NCBI GenBank assembly: GCA_038502055.1
Contig: JAXRKN010000037.1
Coordinates: 3,038,001 to 3,102,000, forward strand
Reading direction: 5' to 3'
Origin: Tanytarsus gracilentus
Taxonomy: Eukaryota > Arthropoda > Insecta > Diptera > Chironomidae
DNA: 64,000 nucleotides
Under the pieces are notes generated by a model. It did no database searches, was not told where the DNA came from, and saw only the letters and a list, made by a program, of their open reading frames with translations. Every line of letters begins with the position of its first letter. The first letter of the stretch is position 1. The translations under genes were made by a program, and so were the position numbers. Of the stretch, positions 14,524-28,200 are shown piece by piece.

Positions 14524-14599
14524 GATTGTTTCGGTGTCAGTTGGAAATTTCAGCAAAAAAGTGTTAAAATTATTTTGCCTTTTGAAAGCCCGAAACGTC

Positions 14600-15534
14600 A
14601 TGCTGATGTTCTTGATTTTATCTCTTTTTGTGTGTTGTGCTTCATGTGCGCCGCAAGTGTACGAGAACATGCCCAACCAATTGGATAGATCGAAATGGAC
14701 TGAAGACCGCATTTCACGAAGACCGGATATCGAGAGGAATATACGAATTGTCGGAGGATCGTCAGCGCAACCAAATCAATTTCGACATGTCGCTGCTTTG
14801 TTTTTGAACTTGATTGGTCAAGAGTCCTTCTGTGGCGGAAGTATCATTCATGTGAATTTTGTTCTCACGGCCGCACATTGCCTCGATGATTTAATTTCAA
14901 TTGATGTCGTTGCTGGAACTACAAACATCTTTCGCGGTACTCCACCTTATCGTGCGACTGTGAGTGCCTCTGATACACGACAACATCCAACTTACAACAA
15001 AGGCACTCTTCGCGATGACATTGGATTAGTTTGCTTAAGGACTGCTGTTCCCAACAATAATCAGATTGCACCAATAAGACTTCCAACGGGCGCAATTGTT
15101 CGAGCAAATTTTGTCGATCGAGGTGATAGACCATTTTTGGTCGGTTGGGGTCGCACATCTGACGGTAATAATTTTACAAAGCAATTAGTGTAATTTTTGA
15201 TAACGAATTTCATTTTACAGCAACTCAAAGTCTTTCGGGAACACTTAATTTTGTACAATTGCCTGTTATCGCCGATCAAAACTGCATCAATATCTACAAC
15301 ACGATGTACGACTATTTCAACCCAAGAAACAATATTTGTATCTCGGGAAGTGATGGCTCGACTTGTAACGGTGATAGTGGCGGTTCAGCATCTATTGTCG
15401 AGCGAGGAAATCATACGTTGATTGGAATTGTAAGCTATGGAAGTAGCACGTGTCAGGGTGGGCATCCAGTCGCACTTGTCCGAGTCACTTCTTATCTCGA
15501 CTGGATTAGACGCATGACACAATTAAGGGTTTAA
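14600..15534 (+). CDS. Secreted S1 serine protease, chymotrypsin-like (protease 1)
   Basis: Exons 14600-15164 and 15221-15534 (292 aa). The start is the first ATG after the predicted cap site; the frame upstream has no earlier ATG. A signal peptide (MLMFLILSLFVCCASC) is followed by a propeptide of about 35 residues and the activation site NIR|IVGG. The catalytic triad is His in TAAHC, Asp in DDIGLV and Ser in NGDSGG. The residue six before the catalytic Ser (chymotrypsin 189) is Ser, so chymotrypsin- or brachyurin-type specificity is expected, not trypsin-like. The likely role is an extracellular digestive protease. It is the first of three S1 genes in 5 kb; this one has a single intron, unlike its neighbours. 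Confidence 0.93.
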
Positions 15535-16384
15535 TAATCAAAGTGAATCTTTTGATCAAAATTGATAAATCTTATTTTGGAGAATAGACAAAGAAAATTT
15601 GAAGCATGGAATTTTGTGCCTTTAAAGCATGAAAGTGAAAAGTTCAAAAATAGTTCGGAAGTGTAATTTGAGTGATGCATCTCTCTACTAATATCTTCAT
15701 TAAGTATTTAACTAAGCTAACAAAATTAAAAAAAAAACACTTTCGGACTTTATTTTTGGATGCTTCATAATTTTTATAAAATTTTTCTCAACTAATTTTA
15801 TGTTTTACACATTGAACAAATTAAAAATACTTTCGATGTGTTGTGATAAAAATCTCAATTAGCTTTAATTGTTCACTACTCTTCTTTTTATTCGAAGACA
15901 AAATAAATTTTGTTTTGTAGGTTTTAAGAATTTATCGATAAATTAAATTGAGAATTTTTCTTCTTTGATAAGATTTGGGATTAGGCTAACAAAAAAAGGG
16001 ATTGAAAGTAAAATATTTCACTTTAAATTTTGACCTCTTCTTATCATAGGAATTATTTCGACATAAAATTTTAAATGCTTGAATCACATTCACGATTTAA
16101 CTCTTTATTACAGCGATAATCATCATCACACAATTTCCTTGAAGTCAGATGTTTTCTCTTTGCACTCTGTTTCACGTCGATTGCGTCTGTTCAAACACAT
16201 TTTTTTGTCGGCAACAGTTCTGTACATGAGAAAAACATTGCACGCTATCTTATCTTAACAAATTAACGATAAATGAATTCCTTCATTAAGATTATGACAA
16301 AAGCAAGTTCACGATTTATACGGCAGTCACTTTAAGTATTTTCACTCACAAAGTGGTCGATTGAATTGTTCTTTAAATTTTATT
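15535..16384. other. Intergenic, protease 1 to protease 2
   Basis: No gene seen. A GATA-motif cluster lies at 16245-16275 (separate entry). Confidence 0.6.
16245..16275. promoter_or_regulatory. GATA-factor motif cluster upstream of protease 2
   Basis: CTATCTTATCTTAACA followed by ACGATAAA gives three GATA/TTATC cores within 30 bases, 110-140 bases before the protease 2 start codon. GATA factors drive gut digestive genes in flies and mosquitoes (established); a role here is inferred. Confidence 0.4.
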
Positions 16385-17648
16385 ATGATGTTGAGTCATA
16401 TCGGGGCAACCCTTTGCTTATCTTTAGCTCTTGTTTTTACGTCCTCCGCTTTTGACGTAAATTTTGTGTCATCGCACATAGGAAGAGGTGGACGAATTGC
16501 AGGTTTAAAAAATTGTAATTTAGAGAGTGAGAAAAATACGAAGCAATTTTTTTAAGGTGGAACTGAAGCAGCAAGAAATCAATTTCCATTTGCGGTAATT
16601 TTCTTCATAACTTCAGTCGATGATGATCAATCGATATGTTCGGGTGCAATCATATCAACCACTTGGGTTTTATCAGCAGCTCATTGTTTCAGTCAATTTT
16701 TTACCGCCGATTTATTGGCTGGTGTGCACAACATTGAACTTGAGTATCCAAACTATGAACTCACAATTGGTCCACAAGATGTCATAATACATGAAAATTA
16801 TGATCGAATTCGTCACCATAATGACACTGCCGTTGTTAGAACGTCGAGACGTCCTTTTGTATTCGGTGCATCAATTAATGTTATTCCAATAATTCCACGA
16901 TCAATGGCGAGTAATACATTGGCAGGAATTTCCGCGCGAATATCAGGATGGTAAGGATGAAAAAAAATTATAAAAATATTCTAATAATGCTGTTATTATT
17001 TTAAGGGGAATCACAAACGACAGTCAACCTAATGAAATTTCACCGGTTCCACGATTCATTGATGCTCCAATTATCACAAATGGTGAGTTGAAAAATGACA
17101 GCGAGAAAATATTTATCACACTTTAAAGTTATGGTAAGGGCATTAAATCATTCTAAATTGCGTGAACCTTTTTTTTCTCAAAAATATGTGTGGAAAATTA
17201 ATCAATTTAAAAAAATTAACAAGGTTTTTTATCTTAAGTGTGATCGTTTATTGATGATTCATTTATTTTAAAAAAATAATTTTCACAGCGGTTTGTTCTC
17301 AAACTTTTGGCACTCTCATCACTGCAACGAATCTCTGTTTGAGTGGAGATAACGGAAGATCGACATGCGCAGGTAGATCATATTTAGGATTTAAAAAATT
17401 TTAAATCTCAAAAAAATTTTGACAGGCGATAGTGGAGGTGGATTGACAATTCAAGACGGTAACCGTCGAATTCTTGTCGGCATTGTTAGTTTCGGAAGTG
17501 AGCTAGGTTGTCAACGTGGCTACCCAACTGGATTTAGGTGAGCTTAAAGATGTCACACAAAAAACATTTTGAAATTTTTTCTCTCCTCAGTCGCGTCTCA
17601 TCGTTTCACGATTGGATTCAGAGGAACACGGGAATAGTCATAACATAA
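16385..17648 (+). CDS. Secreted S1 serine protease (protease 2), six exons
   Basis: Exons 16385-16502, 16557-16950, 17006-17082, 17289-17372, 17426-17537, 17591-17648 (280 aa). The start is the first in-frame ATG (a second follows directly); a hydrophobic signal peptide ends near SSAFD. Activation is at GGR|IAGG, with Ala in place of the usual Val. His is in SAAHC, Asp in HNDTAV (usually DIAL), and Ser in CAGDSGGG; the residue at chymotrypsin position 189 is Ser. The tail YPTGFSRVSSFHDWIQ matches the family C-terminus. An intron falls just before GDSGG. AATAAA lies at 17666-17671. It is probably an active digestive-type protease, although the weaker DTAV context leaves some doubt. Confidence 0.9.
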
Positions 17649-18177
17649 TTAATGAAAATGATAAAAATAAAATTTATTTTGAATTAAAATGTGTCGCACA
17701 TAATTAAAGAAACCAATCAACTTTAATTGTTCGGAAAATGAAATTGCGCGTATTCATTTTAAAGCCATCACATTGCGACAGTAGCAAGAGAAAAGTAATA
17801 AACTTAATCATCATCCGACGCCTTCTAAATTTAGCGTTCACTTCTATTGTTCCCGACTTTTCACTCGAAGAAAATAGCACTTTTAGTGAACGATACACGA
17901 TGGAAATTAGAAGAAAGAAAGAAAAATTATTCACATGAGAGTGAGAGAGTGAGGAAAAATGCACGACATACGGGTGAAAAAATAGTCGACATTTTAGTCG
18001 TCACACAATACAAGCCAACATTCCAAAGAACAGCGAAGAGTGAGAGAGGACACAAGTATGAGGCTGCGGCTATAAAAAAACAGCTGCAGAAAATGAAGAA
18101 ATAATTTTTTTCTCGCTCTCGTCAAGAAATTTCTCATCTTAAAAAAGGCGAGTGAGTGAATGAAATTTGGGATGATT
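17649..18177. other. Convergent intergenic region between proteases 2 and 3
   Basis: Contains the 3' ends of two convergent protease genes. Short frames overlap here on both strands but show no family features. Confidence 0.6.
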
Positions 18178-19285
18178 TTATTTAAGTGAATTTTTAGTGT
18201 TGTTATAAATCCAATCGATGTAAGCTGTAGTAAATGTCATCACTGTTGGATATCCCTGTTGACATCCGTTCTCAGCTCCAAAGGAAACAATTCCGATAAG
18301 AACCCTCGAATCATGATTTTTGATTGTAAGACCTATGGTGATATGCACTCAAAAACTATTATTTACACATAATTCTAACAAACCTCCTCCAGAGTCACCT
18401 AATGGGCAAAATTAAGGGATAAATTTGGATATAAATGAATTGGTTGTGTATTGAGGTTACCTCCACATGTTGACTGCCCGTTTTCACCACTTAAACATAA
18501 ATGTTCGGCAGTGATTTTTGATCCATAAACAGCTTTGCAAGAATCTACAGAAAAATATTCAACTACCAAATTTTATTTCATTTTGAAAATTACCTTTGTT
18601 CAAAACTTTCGCATCAATGTAGTACAAAACATTTGAAATTTCATCGGTGCCGTCCTTAGTTTTTCCCCTGTGAAATAATTTTAGTTAATGATCAAAAATG
18701 TGGAAATGAACAACGGCAATTTTCACCATCCTGCAATTCGAGCTTGTTGTCCCACTAAAACGTCAAAGGCCAATGAACTGAGTTGAATTTTCATGATATT
18801 TGGAGTTGAAAACTCGAAAGGGTTATCGGATACGTCAATTAATGCTATGTCATGAATGTAATCCAACGGATCATACTTTTCATGACTTATAACACTTTCA
18901 GGCTCGATGTCGAAGTCGTAAGGAGGATTTTCATCTTGTAGATCGATAATTCCAGCAATTATCAAGCCTGACATCATATTCAAAAAACAATGAGCAGCTG
19001 ACAGAGCAAACTTCTCAGAAATTATAGATCCAGAACAAAAATTTGTACCATTGCTTGTAAAAATATAAATTGCACATTGAAATGGAAATTGTCCTTGAAC
19101 TGCGTCCGAACCACCTTCGAAAATTTTTAATTACTTGAATTCTAAAAATATTTTTAAATTCCTTTCGCACCAACAATTCTTCCACCTCGAATACTTTTCG
19201 ATACAGTTTCAAAATAATTTTTCGGGTAACCCCACACGCCATAAGCCACGCAGGTAATTAAAACAATTAACTTCTTTATTTCCAT
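18178..19285 (-). CDS. Secreted S1 serine protease (protease 3), six exons with a 15-base microexon
   Basis: Minus-strand exons 19285-19171, 19114-18727, 18667-18594, 18544-18461, 18398-18384, 18332-18178 (276 aa). The signal peptide is MEIKKLIVLITCVAYGVWG; activation is at GGR|IVGG. His is in LSAAHC, Asp in HDIALI and Ser in GDSGGG, with Ser at chymotrypsin position 189. The fifth exon is only 15 bases and carries the GDSGG core, flanked by introns of about 51 and 62 bases. Phases agree only if this microexon is included. Intron positions resemble protease 2, so the two are probably an inverted duplicate pair. TTATC/GATAA motifs lie upstream at 19369-19405. Confidence 0.9.
18384..18398 (-). 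other. 15-base microexon encoding the protease 3 active-site serine
   Basis: Bounded by AG before 18398 and GT after 18384 on the minus strand. It supplies GT-GAC-TCT-GGA-GGA-G, which with the flanking phase-1 bases reads GDSGGG. Without it the protein loses its nucleophile motif while staying in frame. Confidence 0.85.
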
Positions 19286-22200
19286 TGAATTTAATATTTC
19301 AACGTCAAAGGCTGTTCATGAACTGATAAATTTGTCTCACTCAATTGTGCTTAAAATCTAAGAACTTTATCGGAAATCACGATAATAAAAAAAAGTTTAT
19401 CAATCAAGGGGATTTTTGAGTGGGACTTTTTAATTATAGAAATGAGTCACTTTTATTTAATTTCTGAATGACTTAAAATGTCTCTCAACAATCCCAAACC
19501 ACAACTAACAGCATCATGTAATCATAAAATTCCACGCAATGTTGCAACTTAAATTAATTTAAATGTTCATTTTTTTACCGCTCACTCATGTCAAATACAA
19601 TGTTGCACACTTAAGACTGGTGCGAAGATTTTCTTACTTATTGCTGTCGCCTTTCGTTTATGTCACAAGACTGTCTTTAAAGAATTGCATGAGATGCAGC
19701 AACCACATGTGTATTATAAAGTCAATCGATTGCTCTAATAGTCGTTAAATCGTTACAAAACTGAACAAAAAACTTTAAATTTCAAATAAATTTTAAAAAT
19801 TCAATAGAATGCGGCAAAAGTTTAAATTTGAATTAATTTTATATTTTTACCTAGCCTTTGCTCGTTTGTCAGTGTGTAACGCTCTTAAGAAATATTATTT
19901 TTTGATATAAAAAATAAAAATTAAATGGTTTTGTGCTTATGAAAAAAAAATATTCAAATCACTTCACTTTAAAAATATTTTAAATCATTTTTATTACAAA
20001 TTTTACAATTTTAAAAAATATTTAAATTTTTAAATAAAATTTTACGACTGAGTATTTTTTTACTCCGAAATTATTCAACACGAAGCGCATACATGAAAAT
20101 CAATTCTTAAAAAATTAACATATTTGTTGCGTGAACATTAGTATAACTACTTGACGACTGCGACACAAAGATCGTTGAGCGATAATATGAAAAATTTCTT
20201 TCGAAATGAAAAATGAAGGAAGTTCAATGGAAGTTTAAATTTGTGTAAGCATGACGATTATTTTTCATCTTTGTTTTTGTCAACACATAAAGAAGGAAGA
20301 ATTAATTTTAAATTCAGATTATCAATGACAGCCGATGGAATAATTGGAGCATCACAGAGCAACGACATGAAATTGATTTAATTTCGAATATTTAAAGTAA
20401 CTGAAAATGATAATGCATGGACGACAAAAATTTGAAATTCAACGCAGGTCTAATTTATGCGTAGCCATACGGCAAAGCGATTTGCGCTGTTCCATTTAAT
20501 TTAGCTAATTGAAGTTGAGGTTATCACGTCATTGAGATTAGAATAGCGTCAAGTATGTCACCAATGATAACGACATGTGTTGATGATCATGTATGTGATG
20601 ATGATGCTGCAAAAATAGAAAATTTTTACGAGCAATTAAACATTTTTGAGGAGTGAGAAGAGGAAAAAAATTTCTTCTTTTTTTTACGACAGAAAAATTC
20701 CTCCATCATGTTCTGAATGATTTATTTAGTGACAAAAATATGAGAATTGGATCGACAGCGAGAGGTTACAGCTTTTTTTAAACTCCGGAAGTGTCATGAC
20801 GATTCTATGAACTCGAGTTACTTCTTTTTAAGAACGCTTGATTGATGGAACTTAATTTCTAAACTCGCATTTCATCTCCGGGAGTCAAATGAGCGCAAAA
20901 GGAAAAATGTCAACTGACTAATTAGAAAAACATACGGAAAAAATGTCTTCATCTGACTGGAAAATTTCCAAACTCTTTCCTCCCTCATGCTTAATTTATG
21001 ATAAAGAGATCAAGAGAGTGAAAAATTTATTTCGGTTGTCCACAAATAAATCAAGTGGCAATAAAGTCAAGAATGAAAACTGAAGAAGAAGAAGGGTTGC
21101 GACAATTTTGGTATTTTTGAGGTTGGAATTAATTTATCATCGGCGGATTCATTTTTAAATCCACACAAATTTAATTGCAATCTAAAATTTTGACTCGTCT
21201 CGGTGAACTCGAGTGCGAGAAAAAAAATAAGGAAGTCGACGGATAATCAGCCAGACAAAGATGATCATGTCCACAATTTTTCTTCACTCGCTTTCGCTTC
21301 CTCCTTTGATGTCGACTGACAATTATCTTTTTAAAGCATGCCATGCCTACTCACTGAAGGAACTGAGTGAAGAAAAATGATGAAAAAATAGAGACGAAGA
21401 AAAATAGGCATTGAAAGAAACGCATTTCAATTAATTCATTTCGAAGCGGAGAGGGAAGAAATGAGACACAAAAGCTATTTCTCATATTTTCACTGCACTC
21501 TTCGAAGCGTCTTAATTATATTTTTCTAACTCTTAAGTTGTTTATAGTGCATAAACTCAAATTGAAATTGCTTTTGCAAAGTGCAACAAAAGAAAATAAA
21601 CTAAATTTAATGGCTGCACCCTAAAAGTTGAACTTTTGAAATATTTTTATGTATAGCACATGTAACAGAAAAAATGTAAACCAACCCTTTAAAGCAAACA
21701 AGAAATAGAAAAAATTTAGAGCATTGACAAAAACATTTGTATCATGAAAAATTTCAACAGGAAATAAAAAATATTTTTGTTATTTCAAAATGTTCATGGC
21801 GATCATGGCAAAACATTAAAATATCGAGATCTCTTTAAAGTGAAGCCATCCACACACAATAGAAAGATTTTCGCGAGAGAGTCGAAGGAGCATTTAGCGG
21901 CAGATTTTATGAGGCGCGCGTTCTTCAGTAATTTCTTCGGTTGCGCAAACCTAAAAATACATTCACGTCATGAATAATTGTCGTTTTTTATTTCGAAAAT
22001 GTCATCGTAAATTTAAAACCAAAAATAAAAAAAATCTTCTCGCTTTAAAAAAAAGTTTTTTTCTTCCATATTAAAAATAGACGCACTCACATCGAACCTC
22101 ATTCTTGTATCTCGAGCACGACAGAGATGACGGTGAAATTACATTTAAAATTTTCACTTTTATGTTGTTTATTTTCCGATCACCCAAAATCCCTTCTCTC

Positions 22201-25200
22201 GAACGTGAATGACTTTTAACAACGGCAACAACTCGCGAGTATCTCGCTATGCCTAGACGAAAAATCGACATTTTCCAACATTTAGAAACATTTTCATTTT
22301 CTTTCTTTTTAGAAAAGTTGACAAATTTAAAAATAGTCGGAGAAGAATTTCTTTTTTCACTCTCGTAAAACAATTTTTTCTTTTTGTTTCAACACATTTT
22401 GATGTTTTGGTTATTTTGGCTTGATAATAGCTTTTGACGCTGTATACTTTAAGTGGAAGAGATATATTTTGCTTGAGAGAGGAAAAAATGTGAAAATTCC
22501 TTTTCATTCACGATTGCGGACTACAATAAATTTGGTAAATTTATATATCCCGTGGTCGACCGATCTTTAAATACAATTTTTATCTATTTGTCTAGTTGAG
22601 AAGTTTTCAAAAATTTGCACTCAATACAAAATGGATGATATTTTTCATAGATGAGAAAATAAAATCTTAAAAGTTTGAATTAATCATTAACGTCAAAAGT
22701 TTTTAGAGAATTAATTTTTATTGATGTTTCAAAGTTCAAAGGTCTCATTTTATGTTTGAAAGAAATTAACATGGCGACAGTTGATAATTTCCGAGACAAA
22801 ATTTATTTTTAAATTTAAAAATAATGATCGCACGTGCTGACATCTCAATAACTTCCCTCCTGCAAAATGATTATAATTCTGATAAGCGTAATTCACATAT
22901 TTCATTGACTTTGTTTTTATTATTAAAAAAGCTGACAAAAAATTGAACTGTTTGATAAGAAAACGTTGCAAGGACAGGACACATTGTATTGAAAATTCTA
23001 AAAAAAAATTCACTAGAATCAATAAAAAAGATTTTTTATTGCGGTTTGAGTATGCGCTATCAAAAGTCAACAATCTTCCGGAATATGTTATCCCTTTTTT
23101 GTATGAAATCAATTTCAATAATTCTCAAACACATCCCTCCGTCCTACATAGCACGTCCGTTTATTCGACTTATAAAAAATCTATAAAAAAGCAATTCAAG
23201 GCGCATTTTAGAAAAAAAAATAGAATACAAAAAAAGAGTTCACAAAAGGTCTTTTTTCACAACTGTGTGTAGAGGAAATAGAGCGCGCAATAAATTTCTT
23301 AAAACAATTTAAAATTCGAATGAGACTCGTTGTTGATTTTTTCATTCGTAAATAAATATTTTAAAGTCATCATCAAGCGAATCAATTTGAAAATTTTAAT
23401 GAACTTTTTTTTCGTTAAATAAAATCGAATTGTGCAGGAAATTGAAACCTTTTTAATAACACTTGACTTTTGAGTTCAAGCAAAATATAAAAAATTATTT
23501 CAAAATTTCCTATCGCAATTTGAATTCAGCTGAGCTTCTCTTTCTCCTCGCGGGAGAGAGAAAAATATCACAAAAAAGTTCTTTTTATGTAAATTTGATT
23601 TGATATTTTTTGCATTTAAATAATTAAAGAAACTTGTTTCAATTCTCATGAAAGTCGTCATCATCATGAGAGAAGAATCTTTACTCAAAGCAAAAAAACC
23701 AGCCCCAGATTGACGTGAGCGTGGAAGAGAAAAATTCAGGTTTCATGCCAGATTTTTTGTCTATCAAACGACATTAAAAGTCTCTTTCCTTCTCTCACCA
23801 CTCATTCGCCTAAATATATATATATGCTTTGAATATTAAAGGAAGTTTTTGTTAGATACATTGATGTGATTTTGAGATTTATGCTAATGAACTTCGATCA
23901 ATGAACTAAAATATATTGGCATGGCAGCTGGCTCGCTCACATTTAAGCTTGTTGATCTCGTATCTATCAGGTGACTTGTAGCTGTTGTCAGAATCGTTGA
24001 CAATATTTATGTAATCTACAAAAAAAATTGAAATCGCCGTTTATTGTGCAACAATCTATCGAAAAAAAACTCATCATAAACTTTTCCAGTGAATCGTGTG
24101 CGGAAATTTCATGTAAATTGAGCTATTTATTTTTCAGCGAGCAATAAACAAAAAAAATAAAGTCGAAAGAAATGAAAAAGCTATATTTAAAAAAAATGGA
24201 AAATTATGCAAAATCAACAAGAGAAACTCCATCGACAACGTTAAAGGCTAGAAATGATGAAAAATAATCCATTTTTTCACTTTACGATGCGGAAACAGTA
24301 AAAGGGAGCGGGGAGGCAAATTGCTTTGGGCATACGGCTTGAAGAAAAAAAATCGATAGCATGGAGAGTTCAGGTTGCACAATCGCAAATATGCAAGCGG
24401 TAGGAAACAAATCCTTTTTATAGCATTGCACACGGAGAGAGACTTGAAAGTGTCAGTTATGGAATGTACCGGTAGTCTTTCATGCATGATTTGAGCTTTT
24501 AATAAATTTTACTGGCGATTGCGTGTGTAAGTTAAAGTTTAAAGAATCGAATTGGATTTTTTAGAATTAAAGAAAATAGTTCAAGATCCTGCACACAAAT
24601 AAGCTGTTGCTTTTACTCAAACATCGACACTGATGACTGCGACGTGGCATGAGATTGAATTTCATAGTCAATGCTGTGTGTCCCCATTCCATATCTGCCT
24701 CTCATCCACAACAATCGTGTGCATTACAACTCAATTCATGGGAAGGAATGTCGTGATGTGTCTGTGTTCCTCCTCGCCTAGCTTCTGTTTCGTCATTTTT
24801 TTTCAGTTTGCTTACTTCAGGACATTGAACTCCTTTTTTTTCAGCGCGAAAATTGCATGTGTTTGGATAGAAGGAAAAAAGTAAAATTGAAAGTTTATCT
24901 TGAATTTCCTAAACGTAAAAAAAGCAAGGCTGGCGAGAGTAAACAAAAATTTACGAAAGATTTTGAGAGTTAGAATTGTCGTAAGCTTAAATAATTCATA
25001 ATTTTTAATTAGAAGTTAATTTTCTCTGGATCAGACATGTCAGTTAGAGTTTTTGCAACAATTCTCAATGTGTGCTCGCAAAAAAAAAATCCTGTATTTT
25101 TGCCATTTTTTGTTCTGGCCCGTTGATTCATGTGTTAAAATGAAATGTAAATGCTTGAAGAGGCAGTCAAGAACCCGCGTGAAAAGAAAATATTTAGCTT

Positions 25201-28200
25201 AGTCCATACATAGCACTCATTCTCTCTCTCTCTGTCACGTTATCTTGAAGTCAATGTGAAAAATATTTCAGCGAAATTTAATTAATTCGCAGTCGAGAGA
25301 GAGAAAAATGTTTGTGCTTTGCGGTTGATAAGCTAGAGATAGATTTATTGAGAAATCCGCGTACAACGACATTGCGACAAAAATGCTACTTTTTTTGTTG
25401 TTATTTTAAAATTTAAGTGATGGGTGTAGATTTTAGCCTGTCGAGTGTTAAGAAAGAAAAAAAAAGTTTGCAAGGCAGAAGAGCGAGAAAAAGTAATTTC
25501 ATTTTATGTATGCAAAAGAGAAGATCCACGGCGGAGAGGAAGAAGAAGACACGAAGGAATTTTTGTTTGTGACGAAATGCGAATGAAGAGACAAAAAATT
25601 CAAGCATTCGACTGTTTTTAGAAGTGACTGCTCGATCAACAAAGAAGAAGAATCGTCGAGAGCGCCAAGATCTTGAAAAATCGTTTTATTTTGTGAAGTA
25701 ATTCACATACATTATGATCTTATCACCGCATGAGATAATCTGCGAAGCTGAAAAATTTCTTTCATATATAAATTTTTTTGGCTTTCGAAAGTCATTTGCA
25801 CGCATACAATCGCACTAACGCGGCTGCTCCCCAATCTAGATTATACGATTAATAAATTTTCAGCTTCATAATTAGCTGATGAAATAATTTTTCAGCTTTC
25901 GCTCCATGCCTCGTGTCCATCAATTAACGGAGTCAATTAAGCATCACTTCCAGGCTAACATTTCAATTAACACTCCAACCTGAAGAATATAAGCGCACAT
26001 ATATGTGGATTGAATTTCACATTTTTTGTCTCTTGAAAAATAAATTGTTTATTAATAAAGTGAGAAGACACATGATATAGATGAAGTTACAGTTTCAGTC
26101 CTTGCAGGAAATTTGAACAAATATTTGAAAAGAAATAAGTTTTTAAATGATAAATTAATTTATTACAATAATAAAGAATAAATTCCACCCGATTTTCCCA
26201 CAAGATCTCATGTTTGTCTTCACATCGTTTAATTTCCAAAAAGTTTATTTAGATTTTTTGATGTGTTTTAGAAAACTCAAAAATTTATCATTCACATTCA
26301 AACGAATGTATGCGACTCTATGATGTGTTAATCGATATATACATGTCAATATATAAAAAAATTGATAATGTATTGACTTATGATGCAAAATATTGAAAAA
26401 GATGTTCTCTCTCTCATATTGCGGCCTCCATTGAGATGATTATTTATTGATAAACGCATTTTTATTTTGATTACGTAAATTTACGACGGCGACGTTTGAT
26501 CAATGTAGTGCTGGCGCTTTAGCATTGCCACTAATTGAAAGAATTTTCGTATCGCTTCTAATTGGAAAATTACACGCTTGTGACTAGAAGTTAATGGAAA
26601 ATGAAAGTTGAACAATTTCCGTCCGAGTGAAATTTCCTTTATTTTTTTTGTGCGTTAACAGCTGCGTGAAAAAGATTGTGTGTGTGTGTAAATAGAGTAT
26701 ATATACTGTGTATTCTTAATTAATTATCGAGGCGTGTTCGGCATGTGCGAAATTTATGTAGAAAATTTCCGGGTGTATTCTCGTCTCTCTTGTGCTTTCT
26801 TTCAACACGAAAAGCCGCCACTGTGGTGTAATGGAATTTGGCTAATTTGATAGTGTTATATCCTGTAAAAAATTGAGCTAAATTTTCCGCAATGAACTAT
26901 TTTTCATTTATTTGCAGCTCGGGTTATAGTCAGATGATCGTAAATACTCTACTCAATCCCACCCAAAACACAAACTCGCAGACATGATCAATAAATTTTT
27001 TTCTTCCGATTGAATGTATTAAAATTGCATTTAAGTCATGATGTATTGTAAAAAAAAGATTTATATTCAATAAACTTTTTTCGATTGTTCTATAATAGAC
27101 GTAGGTGTTGACACCGAATCTCCATAAATCGGGCGCTCATTGTCTTGCATGTGAAGGTAATTGAAAAATGAGCTTCACACATTTCATTCACATGAGTGTT
27201 GACAATATATGTTGCTAAGAGAGGTATGTCCCTTGGTCTTTATCAGGCTGCTCCTTTTTTATTTCGAATTTATTCTAACCATCGTGTGTGTATGAGTGTT
27301 TGCGGTTTTCCATTGTGTTCTTGAAAAAAAAAAGACTTTTTGGCGTGTTGCATGAGAATGAAACCTGTATATAATTTTAATAGGGCAATCGCTGCAATAA
27401 GGGTAGGATTAATGAGTAAGTGAATTTAAAATAAACATGCCGCGGGCACTCTTAAAATAAACAACTAATTAGTGAATGGTTTGAGTTTTATTTAACAACA
27501 CATCAACAATTTTTTTTGGAAATTTTAGTGTCTCTTCCTTATTAACTTTTTTATTATATGAAAAAACTGTAATTCAACTTCTTCATGCGAGCTCACATTC
27601 AATGACTTCATACCACATGATATTACTTACTTCCATAATTTTTATGCGCTCGTAAATTAACAATGATTTAATTTGATACGATCACATTAGTTGCATATCT
27701 TAAATTCATAAAGTTGAGCCTTTTTTCCTTTACAAAAATTATATTTTTGCAGCTCAAACTCACGCTACTTGCTGACTTTAGTAGAATTTTTAATGACGCT
27801 GGTTGCACATTTTTGTGTTTCGTTCTTTTTGCAATGCGACAGAAAAGTGAGAAGGTTGATGAAGACATGAAAAATATTTAACGACTCTCACCAACATTTT
27901 ACACTCTTTTTTTTTGCATGGAAAAAAGCACCTGGTTCATGCACATGTTATAATGGTTGAATGAAAAATTGACAGTAGATTTTCTCGCATTTTTAAGTAC
28001 TTTTTACACCCTCATCGCGTAAATGGGCGAGGACATGTGAGAGTGGTAATAAAAAATGTCGCCATATAGTTAATTCGTTCTCGAAGGGTGTGAAACTTGG
28101 TGAAAATTAAAATATTTGAATAAAATCCTGCTATGAGGGTTGAAAGACTAGTTTTATTCAGGTTAATGGATAAAAGTAATGTCAATGAAACATTTTAAAA

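Noticed and set aside
14431..14597. Upstream open frames before protease 1
   Set aside because: They overlap the TATA box and initiator, so they precede the transcript start.
22750..23272. Overlapping frames of 109-122 codons on both strands
   Set aside because: Low-complexity Lys/Phe/Asn-rich translations on both strands at once, with no family motif.
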